NCBI GenBank assembly: GCA_016180195.1
Contig: JACPBS010000006.1
Location: 68,681-128,674, forward strand
Reading direction: 5' to 3'
Origin: Candidatus Woesearchaeota archaeon
Lineage (GTDB): Archaea > Nanobdellota > Nanobdellia > Woesearchaeales > UBA10216
DNA length: 59,994 nucleotides
The position numbers and the translations under genes were made by a program. Below the pieces are notes generated by a model. That model saw nothing but the letters and a program-made list of their open reading frames with translations, was not told where the DNA came from and searched no databases. This document shows, piece after piece, positions 1 to 8,280 of the stretch; position 1 is the first letter of the stretch, and the number at the start of each line of letters is the position of its first letter.

Positions 1-1050
1 GAAGATGCAGGAATCGGAAGGAAGCAAATTCAGGCACTATATTGCGGGAATATGTCATCAGGCATGTTCACGAAGCAGGAACATGTATCAAGCCTGATTG
101 CAGGCGCATCAGGACTGTCCCCCATACCCAGCACAAGGATAGAGGCCGCATGCGCTTCCGGCTCAGCAGCGATCCGCGAAGGATTTCTGGCAATAAAAAG
201 CGGACTTTATGATTCAGTCATGGTTGTGGGAGCTGAAAAGATGACTGATGTGTCGTCAACAGCATCAACCAGGATTTTGTCAGCAGCATCGAGCCAGGAG
301 TTCGAGGCAAGCATAGGCGCAACATTCCCCGGCCTCTACGCTCTCCTGGCAAGGCTTCACATGCACAGGTTCGGTACAACAGAAGAACAACTTGCCGGCG
401 TTGCGGTGAAGAACCACATGAACGCGCTCAACAACCCATATGCCCACCTGAGAAAGAAGATCAGCGTTGAAGATGTGCTGAGATCACAAAAAATAGCCGA
501 TCCAATAAAGCTCCTTGACTGTGCGCCAGTATCAGATGGAGCTGCAACAGTCATTCTTGCGTCCGAGAAAACCGCAAAAAGCCTGACAGACACCCCTGTC
601 TGGATAGAGGCAAGCGCCCAGGCCTCGGACACCATTTCGCTGCATGACCGCGATGACCTCACTTCGCTCAATGCATCTGCAGTCGCATCAAGAGAAGCGC
701 TTAGGCAGGCAAGGCTTGAAAACCAGGATATTGACTGCCTTGAATTACACGACTGCTTTACAATAGCCGAAATCCTGGCGATAGAAGACCTGGGATTTGT
801 CGGGAAGGGAAAAGGCGGAAAATTTGTCGAAGACGGGCAGACTGAAATAGGCGGAAAAATACCTGTCAACCCATCAGGAGGGCTCAAAGCGAAAGGCCAC
901 CCGATAGGTGCATCAGGAGTTGCACAGGCAGTCGAGTCATTCTGGCAGCTTCGAGGCGAGGCAGCCAACAACACAAACCCCGCAAGAATCATGACGCACA
1001 ATGTCGGGGGCAGCGGAGCAACCGCAGTAGTCCACATATTTGGAAGATGA
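1..1050 (+). CDS. Thiolase / acetyl-CoA C-acetyltransferase, 5' end outside window
   Basis: The reading frame is open from base 1, so the start lies upstream; the ATG at 52 is internal. The protein is an archaeal thiolase, which condenses two acetyl-CoA to acetoacetyl-CoA in the first mevalonate step. The nucleophilic cysteine lies in EAACASGSAA (codon about 151). The catalytic histidine lies in KAKGHPIGASG, and the C-terminal GGSGATAVVH is the archaeal form. The DUF35 gene follows with overlap or a few bases. In archaea thiolase, DUF35 protein and HMG-CoA synthase form a complex that channels acetoacetyl-CoA, so HMG-CoA synthase is expected just upstream (inference). The identification is firm; the missing N-terminus is probably about 50 residues. 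Confidence 0.93.
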   Translation, partial: EDAGIGRKQIQALYCGNMSSGMFTKQEHVSSLIAGASGLSPIPSTRIEAACASGSAAIREGFLAIKSGLYDSVMVVGAEKMTDVSSTASTRILSAASSQEFEASIGATFPGLYALLARLHMHRFGTTEEQLAGVAVKNHMNALNNPYAHLRKKISVEDVLRSQKIADPIKLLDCAPVSDGAATVILASEKTAKSLTDTPVWIEASAQASDTISLHDRDDLTSLNASAVASREALRQARLENQDIDCLELHDCFTIAEILAIEDLGFVGKGKGGKFVEDGQTEIGGKIPVNPSGGLKAKGHPIGASGVAQAVESFWQLRGEAANNTNPARIMTHNVGGSGATAVVHIFGR

Positions 1051-1054
1051 GAAA

Positions 1055-1456
1055 ATGACAGCAAGCATATGGAGAAACCTGAACTCGTTTTACAATCTAA
1101 TAGGCAGCAAATGCAGGTGCTCAGAGCTACATTTCCCTGAAGCACATGTATGCAGGAAATGCGGGTCAACAGCCCTTACGGAGCATGAATTCAGCGGAAA
1201 AGGAAAAATAGTAACGTATACAATAATAAGGCAGCAGTACAATGACGAAACAGAATCTGAAAAGCTGATGATAGGAAACCCATACATAATAGCGATAGTT
1301 CAGCTGGAAGAAGGGCCCATGATAACAGCCCAGATATCCGATGCGAATCCCGAGGAAGTAACCATGGGTGCTGCAGTCACATCTGTATTCAGGAAGATAT
1401 CGCAGGATGGAGAGGACGGAGTGATAAAATATGGCTACAAGTTCATACTCGCTTAA
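1055..1456 (+). CDS. DUF35 OB-fold/zinc-ribbon protein (thiolase partner)
   Basis: This 133-residue protein has the DUF35 layout: an N-terminal zinc ribbon (Cys20, Cys22, Cys33, Cys36) followed by an OB-fold that binds acyl-CoA. In archaea it bridges thiolase and HMG-CoA synthase so that acetoacetyl-CoA is passed on directly. The first cysteine pair is CxC rather than the usual CxxC. I chose ATG 1055; an in-frame TTG at 1040 would overlap the thiolase gene but is a weaker start. The 3' end overlaps the HMG-CoA reductase start by 26 bases, so translation of the two is probably coupled. Confidence 0.88.
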   Translation: MTASIWRNLNSFYNLIGSKCRCSELHFPEAHVCRKCGSTALTEHEFSGKGKIVTYTIIRQQYNDETESEKLMIGNPYIIAIVQLEEGPMITAQISDANPEEVTMGAAVTSVFRKISQDGEDGVIKYGYKFILA

Positions 1457-2654
1457 GGACATCCTGAAACAGCTCGCAAAAGGAAAGATCAGGCTTCATG
1501 AGCTGGAGCAACACATGACTAGAAAAGAGGCTGCCCTGTCAAGAGCCAAATCAATCCAAAAGAAAACGTCCATCAGCCTAAGCAACATATCTTCATTCAC
1601 CATTGACGCCGAATCTACTTTTGGGAACATAGAAAACATGATAGGAACAGTCCAGGTCCCCGTTGGAATTGCAGGTCCTGTAAAGATAAATGGCGGAACC
1701 TTCAAAGGCAAAGCCTACATACCCCTGGCAACAACCGAAGGAGCGTTGGTTGCCTCTGTAAACAGGGGCTGCAAGGCGATAAACCTCAGCGGGAGCGCGA
1801 CAGTCAGGATCATCAGGAAAGGGCAAACAAGAGCCCCGCTAATGGAGGCAGCCAATAACTCTTCCAGGGAAAGGCTGCTTGAATACGTCACGAAAAGCCA
1901 ATCAGAACTGAAGAAGATCGGCGAATCAGAAAGCAGATTCCTCAAAATCAAGGGAATAACGCCCCATACCCACAGAAACCTTGTCTGGCTCAGGATATCC
2001 GCAGACACCGGCGACGCAATGGGAATGAACATGATAAGCATAGCTGCCCAAAACATATGCAGGCACATAGAAAAAAAAATAAGAGGGTCAAAATACATAT
2101 CCGTATCGGGAAACCTCTGCATAGACAAGAAGCCCTCCGAGTTGACGCTCAGGCATGGAAGGGGAAGGTATGTTGTTGCAGAGGCAACACTGAAAAAGAA
2201 TGCTATAATGAACGTGCTGAAGACAACAGCAGCAGAAATGGAAAAGATCAACCTGTACAAGAACATCATAGGCTCTACAATAGCGGGAAGCTACGGAATG
2301 AACGCCCAGTTTGCAAATGTCATATCCGCATTTTACCTTGCCACAGGACAGGATATCGCACACACAGTTGAAGGCTCACACGGCATAACCCAGATGCAGG
2401 CAAAAGGGGAAAACCTTCTTGTTACAGTCACAATACCTGCCATACAGGTAGGCACAGTAGGAGGAGGTACAAAGCTGCCATGCCAAAAGGAATGCATAAG
2501 CCTCACACGCATAAAAGACTCGAAAGTGCCTGGGAACAGCGCAGACCAGCTCGCAGAGGTAACCGCAACAGCAGTTCTTGCAGGCGAAATCTCACTCATG
2601 GCAGCCCTCCAATCCCACCAGCTTGTAGACGCACACAAAAGGCTTAACAGGTGA
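1431..2654 (+). CDS. hmgA: Class I hydroxymethylglutaryl-CoA reductase
   Basis: The 407-residue enzyme reduces HMG-CoA to mevalonate with NADPH, the committed step to archaeal isoprenoid lipids. It has the class I layout: a helical N-terminal part, the ENMIGTVQVPVGIAGP region, the catalytic Glu103 in TTEGALVAS, the NADPH-binding GDAMGMNM, the lysine of SGNLCIDKKPSE, the aspartate in GQDIAHTVEGS, and the C-terminal catalytic His402 in AHKRLNR. There is no membrane anchor, as usual in archaea. The gene starts inside the DUF35 gene, and mevalonate kinase follows 12 bases after its stop, so the four genes form one operon. Confidence 0.97.
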   Translation: MATSSYSLKDILKQLAKGKIRLHELEQHMTRKEAALSRAKSIQKKTSISLSNISSFTIDAESTFGNIENMIGTVQVPVGIAGPVKINGGTFKGKAYIPLATTEGALVASVNRGCKAINLSGSATVRIIRKGQTRAPLMEAANNSSRERLLEYVTKSQSELKKIGESESRFLKIKGITPHTHRNLVWLRISADTGDAMGMNMISIAAQNICRHIEKKIRGSKYISVSGNLCIDKKPSELTLRHGRGRYVVAEATLKKNAIMNVLKTTAAEMEKINLYKNIIGSTIAGSYGMNAQFANVISAFYLATGQDIAHTVEGSHGITQMQAKGENLLVTVTIPAIQVGTVGGGTKLPCQKECISLTRIKDSKVPGNSADQLAEVTATAVLAGEISLMAALQSHQLVDAHKRLNR

Positions 2655-2666
2655 GGATTCTAAAAA

Positions 2667-3554
2667 ATGAAGACCTGCCAGGCAGATGCGTGTGGAAAAG
2701 TAATACTGTTCGGAGAGCATTCTGTTGTATACGGATATCCGGCAATCGCCATGCCCCTCATGAACATAAGACTAAAAGCAACCGTAGCCAAAACTGATTC
2801 TGACAAAATCGAGGAACCTGACCTGGAAATCAGGGAAAAACTGGTCCAGACAATAGAAACCGCCAGACAGCTCCTCGGAATCAATTGCAGAATCAGCCTA
2901 AAGATAACATCACAAATACCAATAGGAGCAGGCCTTGGAAGCTCTGCTGCACTGAACGTGGCCGTGACAAGGGCGCTGGCTAAATTAGAGGGAATGAAGA
3001 GGACAGCAGCCCAAACCGCGGCAACAGCATTTGAAATGGAAAAAATTTACCATGGAACACCAAGCGGCATAGACACAACTGTTTCCTCAAATGAAAAGCC
3101 GATATATTTCATAAAAGGCCAGAATCCTGATTTCATAGCAGCGAAGCAGATAAGCCTAGTCATTGCAAACACCGGCACAAGGGCGCCTACAAAACAGGTC
3201 GTTGCAGAAGTCCGGGAAAAAAGGGAAAAGGACACTGGGAAATATGATCAGATAATGGCTGAGATAGGAGAAATATCCGGGAACGCAAGGCAATGCCTTC
3301 AGGAAGGGAATGTAAAAATGATCGGCACGCTGATGAACCGGAACCAGAAGCTGCTTGAACAGCTTGGCGTATCCTCGCCTGAACTAAACAGGCTGATAGC
3401 AACAGCAACAGATAACGGAGCGCTAGGTGCAAAGCTCAGCGGCGCAGGAAAAGGAGGATGCATTGTTGCTGTGGCTGAAAGCAAAAAAAAGGCAGAAGGA
3501 ATAGCAGATGCCCTAAGGGTTGTATCAAAAAATGCTTTTCATGTAACTGTATGA
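2667..3554 (+). CDS. mvk: Mevalonate kinase (GHMP family)
   Basis: The 295-residue kinase phosphorylates mevalonate. GHMP motifs are clear: N-terminal CGKVILFGEHSVVYG, the ATP-binding PIGAGLGSSAAL at residues 85-96, the GTPSGIDTTVSS segment carrying the catalytic aspartate, and C-terminal KLSGAGKGGCIVAV. Length and order fit archaeal mevalonate kinases. It is the last gene of the operon. Later steps (phosphomevalonate decarboxylase or dehydratase, isopentenyl phosphate kinase) are not in the window, so the route beyond mevalonate phosphate cannot be told here. Confidence 0.96.
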   Translation: MKTCQADACGKVILFGEHSVVYGYPAIAMPLMNIRLKATVAKTDSDKIEEPDLEIREKLVQTIETARQLLGINCRISLKITSQIPIGAGLGSSAALNVAVTRALAKLEGMKRTAAQTAATAFEMEKIYHGTPSGIDTTVSSNEKPIYFIKGQNPDFIAAKQISLVIANTGTRAPTKQVVAEVREKREKDTGKYDQIMAEIGEISGNARQCLQEGNVKMIGTLMNRNQKLLEQLGVSSPELNRLIATATDNGALGAKLSGAGKGGCIVAVAESKKKAEGIADALRVVSKNAFHVTV

Positions 3555-3570
3555 ATAATCTGTATGACAA

Positions 3571-3579
3571 TATTTAAAA
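3571..3579 (+). promoter_or_regulatory. TATA box for the lipoprotein gene
   Basis: tatttaaaa centred 27 bases before the ATG at 3602, which implies a leaderless mRNA and supports that start over the upstream in-frame TTG at 3593. Confidence 0.65.
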
Positions 3580-3601
3580 GCGGAAAAATCAGTTGATTGG
3601 C

Positions 3602-5212
3602 ATGGAAAAGAGGCTGTTAATCATTCTTCTGTTGATAGTTGCAATCCTGCTTCATGGCTGTGAAGAAAAGCAGGCAGCATTGACTGAACAGGCAGCCACA
3701 TCGGAAAAAGAAAATCTTGGACAGGAACCGACGCAATTGCCTGAACAGAAAACAACCGGGCCAGAGGAGTCCATAATAGGCCCTGGCCAATGCAAGGGGG
3801 AGCAGGAATGCGCATCTTACTGCACGGAAAACATATTTGACTGCAAAGCCTGGTGCGAGGCAACCGATACAAACAGGGAAACGTGCAGCAAGCAGGGAAT
3901 ACAGATAGGGATGCCATCAGGAATACCTGGAAGCCCATGCGCAGCGGACAAAGACTGCTACCAGGGGCTTGTGTGCATCAGCTACAAATGCAGCCCACCA
4001 ACACCTGACAACATCATGAAGAAATCAGCGTTCAGCCTTCCGGGCGGATGCTCATCAATTTCAGGCTGCTCAGAATACTGCATGAATCCGGTTAACACGC
4101 AGCAATGCGCAGAATTCTGCGGCAACTTCCCGAGCTTATGCCAGAACCTGAATGAAATACGGGCTGAGTCAGCGCCTGACGAGTGCAAGTCATGCACAGC
4201 CTGCAATGCAAAAGAATGCATACTTGATTGCAACTATAGATGTTACAAGTACTTACCGATACCTTCTGAGGATGTTGCTGCTTTAAAAGAAGGGGCAACA
4301 TTCGAGAGAAAATACAGTCAACCAATCAAAGCAGTATGGGAACCCGGGCCCGCATATAACCGAATTGGTGTAACGTACTTCACAGAGGACTATAAGGAGA
4401 TGGGGGTAAATACATACTCAATAATCCCAAAATACACTCATAAAGAAGGAACACTCACACACACTGTGGACCATGCAACAGGAGAAGAAGCGGACAAAGA
4501 AAAAATCGCCAACATCATCAAAGCAAAAAAAGCAGGGCTTCAGGTGGTTTTAGTTGCCCATGACCTGTACGACATGTTTCCTGACGTGACAGGCAAAAAG
4601 GGAGGGATAAAATTTGAGGAATACTATGACGACGTCGAGGCAACCGCATTGAAATGGGCAAAAATAGCCGAACAATACCAGGTGGAATATTTTGCCCCTG
4701 TAAGCGAGTTCGAATACGTTCTTTATGAGAACGGATACCCTGCAGAAGAGGCCTGCACAATAACCAATAGCCTATACAAAAAAATAATCCCAAAAGTCAG
4801 GGAAACCTTCAAAGGCAAGGTTTACTGCAGAGTAGGGGGGATGGGCGGAAAGTTTGGCTGCATGGATTTCTCGCAATGCGATATTTTCGGCTTCACATAT
4901 GGGTTTGAAGGAGGAAATCCCAAGGCAAACTTTGAATCTTCGTTCAAAGAAGCAGAACTGCTTTACTCGAAATACAGAAAGCCATACATCATGGCAGAAG
5001 CATTCATGCTGGTCATTCAGGGAAATACCATGGAAGATTGCATAAGCCTGCATAAAGCAGGGATGCAAGCATACAAGGATGTTGCGACGAATGCAATAGG
5101 ATATACATTCATGGGCCTTATACAGAGGGACCCTGTCAGCAAGAATGATTGCCCAATCACAGGAACAGAGCTTGTTGGCAAGTACAGGGATTTTTTCAGC
5201 AGCATGAACTGA
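3602..5212 (+). CDS. Cys-rich lipoprotein with TIM-barrel-like C-terminal domain
   Basis: The 536-residue protein starts with a short positive stretch, a hydrophobic helix and a lipobox-like LLHGC, so it is probably lipid-anchored outside the cell. A low-complexity linker leads to a cysteine-rich part (about residues 55-215) with repeated CxxxC-type units. The last 300 residues alternate predicted strands and helices (RIGVTYFTEDYKEMGVNTYS, AGLQVVLVAHDLYDM, EYFAPVSEFEYVL, YIMAEAFMLV), like a glycoside-hydrolase TIM barrel; the glutamates in SEFEYV and AEAF are candidate acid/base residues. No named family was recognised. It has its own promoter and stands alone between the mevalonate operon and a hairpin repeat. 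Confidence 0.7.
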   Translation: MEKRLLIILLLIVAILLHGCEEKQAALTEQAATSEKENLGQEPTQLPEQKTTGPEESIIGPGQCKGEQECASYCTENIFDCKAWCEATDTNRETCSKQGIQIGMPSGIPGSPCAADKDCYQGLVCISYKCSPPTPDNIMKKSAFSLPGGCSSISGCSEYCMNPVNTQQCAEFCGNFPSLCQNLNEIRAESAPDECKSCTACNAKECILDCNYRCYKYLPIPSEDVAALKEGATFERKYSQPIKAVWEPGPAYNRIGVTYFTEDYKEMGVNTYSIIPKYTHKEGTLTHTVDHATGEEADKEKIANIIKAKKAGLQVVLVAHDLYDMFPDVTGKKGGIKFEEYYDDVEATALKWAKIAEQYQVEYFAPVSEFEYVLYENGYPAEEACTITNSLYKKIIPKVRETFKGKVYCRVGGMGGKFGCMDFSQCDIFGFTYGFEGGNPKANFESSFKEAELLYSKYRKPYIMAEAFMLVIQGNTMEDCISLHKAGMQAYKDVATNAIGYTFMGLIQRDPVSKNDCPITGTELVGKYRDFFSSMN

Positions 5213-5260
5213 AACTGAATCTAATTCTTTAGTATTCTGAAGCTCCTTTTTTTTTTAATG

Positions 5261-5376
5261 GTGCGACGCCTTTCCCCTTTTGGGAAAGGTGGGGGTTTCC
5301 GAAGCCCAATTCAGCTGCGGCTGAATGGGCCCATTTGAGCTTTGCTCAAATTGGGGAACAACCCTCCCCAGCGCAC
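5261..5376. repeat. Hairpin-array repeat, copy A
   Basis: A closing stem gtgcg (5261) / cgcac (5372) encloses three hairpins: cctttccc/gggaaagg (5269-5289), gcccaattcagc/gctgaatgggc (5304-5330) and cccatttgagc/gctcaaattggg (5330-5355). The last hairpin resembles the second hairpin of copies B (14.0 kb) and C (56.4 kb). It follows the lipoprotein stop and a T-rich run. It may act as a terminator or RNA stabiliser, or be a small mobile repeat. The rest of the 5213-5498 gap holds only the promoter of the next gene. Confidence 0.6.
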
Positions 5377-5465
5377 GACTAAAACGAACGACGCCCTGTC
5401 GCTCTCTTTTTTATCGCCCGCAATTCGTATTTCAAATACGCTAAATGCTTAACTGAATCAAAAAA

Positions 5466-5475
5466 TTTTTATATT
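5466..5475 (+). promoter_or_regulatory. TATA box for the 105-residue conserved protein
   Basis: tttttatatt lies 28 bases before ATG 5499; leaderless start predicted. Confidence 0.55.
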
Positions 5476-5498
5476 GCAAACCAGGAAAATATGCTGCA

Positions 5499-5816
5499 AT
5501 GACAGAAGATGTAGTGACCTTGGGAGGTAACATAGAGCTTTCCGGATTCAGGGATTTCGACGGAGGCTCGCAGATAATTCTGAAGAAGATAATAGGAAAC
5601 TACGCCAAAAGGTACTCCGAGCTCTGCAATAAGTTTGAGCTCCTGAAGATTCAGCTCAAGAAAATCCATGAGAGGGAGAAGTCTGAGAAATACGAGATAC
5701 ACGGAATGATACTGGATAATGGCAAGCATTTCAATGCTTCAACATCGGACTTGAATCTTTTCTTCGCCCTTGACAGGGTGCTCAAGAAGCTTGAAAACGA
5801 GATCGGCGGAAAATAA
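5499..5816 (+). CDS. Small conserved archaeal protein, function unknown
   Basis: The 105-residue soluble protein is well supported by its TATA box and codon use. It has an N-terminal strand-rich part (VVTLGGNIELSGF), a long helix (about residues 25-65) and a C-terminal helix LNLFFALDRVLKKLENEIGG. The strand-helix pattern and size recall small ribosome-associated or stress proteins, but I see no decisive motif and name no function. It ends 35 bases before gltX, which has its own promoter. Confidence 0.6.
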   Translation: MTEDVVTLGGNIELSGFRDFDGGSQIILKKIIGNYAKRYSELCNKFELLKIQLKKIHEREKSEKYEIHGMILDNGKHFNASTSDLNLFFALDRVLKKLENEIGGK

Positions 5817-5818
5817 AG

Positions 5819-5828
5819 ATTTAAATAA
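5819..5828 (+). promoter_or_regulatory. TATA box for gltX
   Basis: atttaaataa centred 28 bases before ATG 5852, overlapping the end of the intergenic gap; leaderless start predicted. Confidence 0.6.
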
Positions 5829-5851
5829 AAACCTCAACTTATTTTTCAATC

Positions 5852-7528
5852 ATGGACCTGGAGAAAAGCATTCTAAAATATGCACTGCAGAACGCGGTGC
5901 TTCACGGCGGGAAAGCAACAAGGGGGGCTGTTATCGGAAAGCTTCTCGGAGAAAACCCTGCGCTGAAGGAAAAAATTGGGGCACTGACAAAGGAAACCGA
6001 AAAGATAATCGCCAAGGTCAACAAGATGACTGTGGACGAGCAGAGAAGCATGCTCGAAGACACAGCACCTGAACTCTTGGAAAAGAAAAAAACCCAAAAA
6101 AGAGACCTGCCTGAAATTCCTGGCGCAGAGCATGGAAAAGTAGTTACCAGGCTTCCTCCAGAGCCGTCAAAATATAACCACATAGGCCACGCCTTAAGCT
6201 TCCTCATAAACTACCTTTACGCCAGGAAATATGGCGGAAAATGCCTTCTCAAATTCGAGGATACAAACCCTGAGAAATGCACGAAAGAGTTTTCCGATGC
6301 AATGGTTGAGGACATTACAGGCTACCTTGGCATAAAGCCTGACAAAATAATATTCATGAGCGATGACATGGAATACATGTACGAACTGGCAGAAAAGCTC
6401 ATAGAAACAAAAAAGGCTTACGTATGCGAGTGCGACAAGGAAAGGATAAGGGAGCTTAGGCATGAAGGCGAAAAGTGCGGGTGCAGGTCAAAAAGCATCG
6501 AAAAGAACATGCAGGAATGGAAGGGCATGCATACAGGGCAATACACAGAAGGTGAAAGGGTCCTGAGGCTTGTGGGCGATATGGAAAGCCAAAACCACGT
6601 GATGAGGGATCCGGTCCTTTTCCGTATCAGCCATGCAAAGCATTTCAGGCATGGAAACAAGTACAAAGTCTGGCCGCTATACGATTTTGAGAATGCAGTT
6701 GGCGACTCAAAGTACGGGGTCACGCACATTTTCCGAAGCATTGAGTTTGGAAGCATGAGGGCAGAGCTTCAGAATACAATCAAAGACATTCTCGGCATGA
6801 AAAAGCAGGCAATCAGGGAGTATGGGAGGTTCAACATAACAGGATCAACAACACACGGAAGGGAGATAAGGGAACTCATCAAGACAGGAAAGTACATAGG
6901 ATGGCATGATCCCCGGCTTGTCACATTAAGGGCGCTCAAGAAAAGGTGCATACAGAAGGAAACATATGAGCAGCTTGCGATCGAAGTTGGGCTTTCAACA
7001 ACGCCAACAAACATAGACTTCAGCGTTGTTACCGCGCTAAACAGGAAAATATTGGATCCTGAGGCAAAAAGGTATTTCCTCATAAGAGAGCCTCATACAA
7101 TAACAGTCAAGGGTGCCCCGAAACAGGCTGCTGAACTGAAATTCCACCCGGAAAAGGAAAAGGGGATAAGAAAATATGAAGTCTGCGAAAACTTCATAAT
7201 AGAGAAGAAAGACCATGACCAGATAAAAGAAGGCGAACTGATAAGGCTCATGGACTGCCTCAACCTTGAAAAGAAAAACGGCAGGCTGACATTCCATAGC
7301 AGGGAATACGAGCAGTTCAGGAACAAAGGGAAGAAAGTCATACACTGGCTGCCTGCAGACAGCGCTGTCAAGGTAAATGTCATGATGCCTGACGCGAAAA
7401 TGATAAGCGCGCTTGCAGAGCCTGAAACAGAGAAAATACCTGAAAAAGAGATAATACAATTCGTAAGGTTCGGGTTCTGCATGATGGAAAAAAGGGAAGA
7501 AAGCCTATTCTGGTATGGGCACGAATGA
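5852..7528 (+). CDS. gltX: Glutamyl-tRNA synthetase, archaeal type
   Basis: The 558-residue class I synthetase charges tRNA-Glu (possibly also tRNA-Gln, as in most archaea). It has the archaeal N-terminal extension of about 95 residues, the PPEPSKYNHIGHALS signature (HIGH), a metal-binding CECD...CGC region near residue 195, and the beta-barrel anticodon-binding C-terminal half. Length matches the archaeal family. The KMSKS loop, normally like MSTRK or LSKRK before IR, reads THGREIREL here, so the usual lysine is missing. The flanking GKYIGWHDPRL matches well, so a local change rather than a wrong frame is likely. The 3' end overlaps the convergent next gene by 24 bases. Confidence 0.93.
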   Translation: MDLEKSILKYALQNAVLHGGKATRGAVIGKLLGENPALKEKIGALTKETEKIIAKVNKMTVDEQRSMLEDTAPELLEKKKTQKRDLPEIPGAEHGKVVTRLPPEPSKYNHIGHALSFLINYLYARKYGGKCLLKFEDTNPEKCTKEFSDAMVEDITGYLGIKPDKIIFMSDDMEYMYELAEKLIETKKAYVCECDKERIRELRHEGEKCGCRSKSIEKNMQEWKGMHTGQYTEGERVLRLVGDMESQNHVMRDPVLFRISHAKHFRHGNKYKVWPLYDFENAVGDSKYGVTHIFRSIEFGSMRAELQNTIKDILGMKKQAIREYGRFNITGSTTHGREIRELIKTGKYIGWHDPRLVTLRALKKRCIQKETYEQLAIEVGLSTTPTNIDFSVVTALNRKILDPEAKRYFLIREPHTITVKGAPKQAAELKFHPEKEKGIRKYEVCENFIIEKKDHDQIKEGELIRLMDCLNLEKKNGRLTFHSREYEQFRNKGKKVIHWLPADSAVKVNVMMPDAKMISALAEPETEKIPEKEIIQFVRFGFCMMEKREESLFWYGHE

Positions 7529-7990
7529 ATTCCAATCGTACCTTATTGTGTTAAAAAAATGACCTTTTGCATTTAACAAATTTTGCACCGCAAACAAACC
7601 TGTATCAACCAAGAGGACATTCCCAGGGTATTCATCAATCACTTTCCCTACATCTCCCCTAACGCTCTTATACCTATCGCCTGAAATAACATAACCATCC
7701 ACATTTGCAACACACCCATTAAGGAATTTATCATGGGTTCTCATCGGGTATTTCGGGAGAAATAAAACAGAGGAACTCTCTGTGGGCAAATCAAACAGCT
7801 TAATTATTTCTTCCAAGCGGGGAATTGCACACGTCGAATTAGTTGCGAATGAATGGCCTTCACCATTCTCAGCCAATCCCCGGAAATACCCCTCTGAAAA
7901 GCAAAGGTGCCAATTCCGCTCCACGGTTGGGCATTTTGCAGCTCTTGACCTATAGTAAATAACTGGAATGGGTGAAAGGGAAAAAACCAT
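7505..7990 (-). CDS. Hypothetical protein
   Basis: The 161-residue soluble protein has no recognised family. It has mixed strands and helices, with a hydrophobic strand plus aspartate near the C-terminus (GNVLLVDTGLFAVQNLL) and a second one (VANVDGYVISGDRYKSVRGD). This alternation suggests an alpha/beta fold, perhaps a nucleotide- or nuclease-like core, but that is a guess. The start ATG at 7990 lies 27 bases after a TATA box on the same strand. It is convergent with gltX and overlaps its end. Confidence 0.6.
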   Translation of the reverse strand: MVFSLSPIPVIYYRSRAAKCPTVERNWHLCFSEGYFRGLAENGEGHSFATNSTCAIPRLEEIIKLFDLPTESSSVLFLPKYPMRTHDKFLNGCVANVDGYVISGDRYKSVRGDVGKVIDEYPGNVLLVDTGLFAVQNLLNAKGHFFNTIRYDWNSFVPIPE

Positions 7991-8012
7991 CTTGAATGTA
8001 GAAAATGCTTAT

Positions 8013-8020
8013 CTTATAAA
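8013..8020 (-). promoter_or_regulatory. TATA box for the 161-residue hypothetical gene
   Basis: On the minus strand tttataag is centred 27 bases upstream of ATG 7990. It sits at the 3' end of the upstream coiled-coil gene. Confidence 0.55.
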
Positions 8021-8280
8021 TAATGTCCTTTTGGGAGGAGCTTCTTCAGCCTAGCAAGCTTTTCCTCCATCACTAAGAGCCTGTCGTGGTCACCCATTGC
8101 TTTCCTCATACAGGCAATATTCTTTTCCAGTGAAAAAATCCGAGCAGCCACCTGCTCATGCTCTGACTCAATGCTGCTTGCGAGCCTAAAAAGCCTCCAT
8201 TCCCTGCTGCCTGAATGATGCTTTTTCGATGCAGCGCTCAGGTGCCTGAACAGGTGCCGTATCCGCGTCACAATACTCAA
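8014..8280 (-). CDS. Small helical protein of a two-gene operon
   Basis: The 88-residue basic protein is rich in Arg, His and Lys at its N-terminus, followed by predicted amphipathic helices (SIESEHEQVAARIFSLEKNI and LLVMEEKLARLKKLL) that look like a coiled coil. No family was recognised. Its start overlaps the stop of the upstream gene by four bases, so the two are translationally coupled and their products may interact. Confidence 0.5.
   Translation of the reverse strand: MSIVTRIRHLFRHLSAASKKHHSGSREWRLFRLASSIESEHEQVAARIFSLEKNIACMRKAMGDHDRLLVMEEKLARLKKLLPKGHYL

Noticed and set aside
357-1169. Long minus-strand frame of 270 codons opposite the thiolase gene
   Set aside because: Shadow of the thiolase/DUF35 genes; composition is typical of a reversed coding strand and it has no promoter or known motif.
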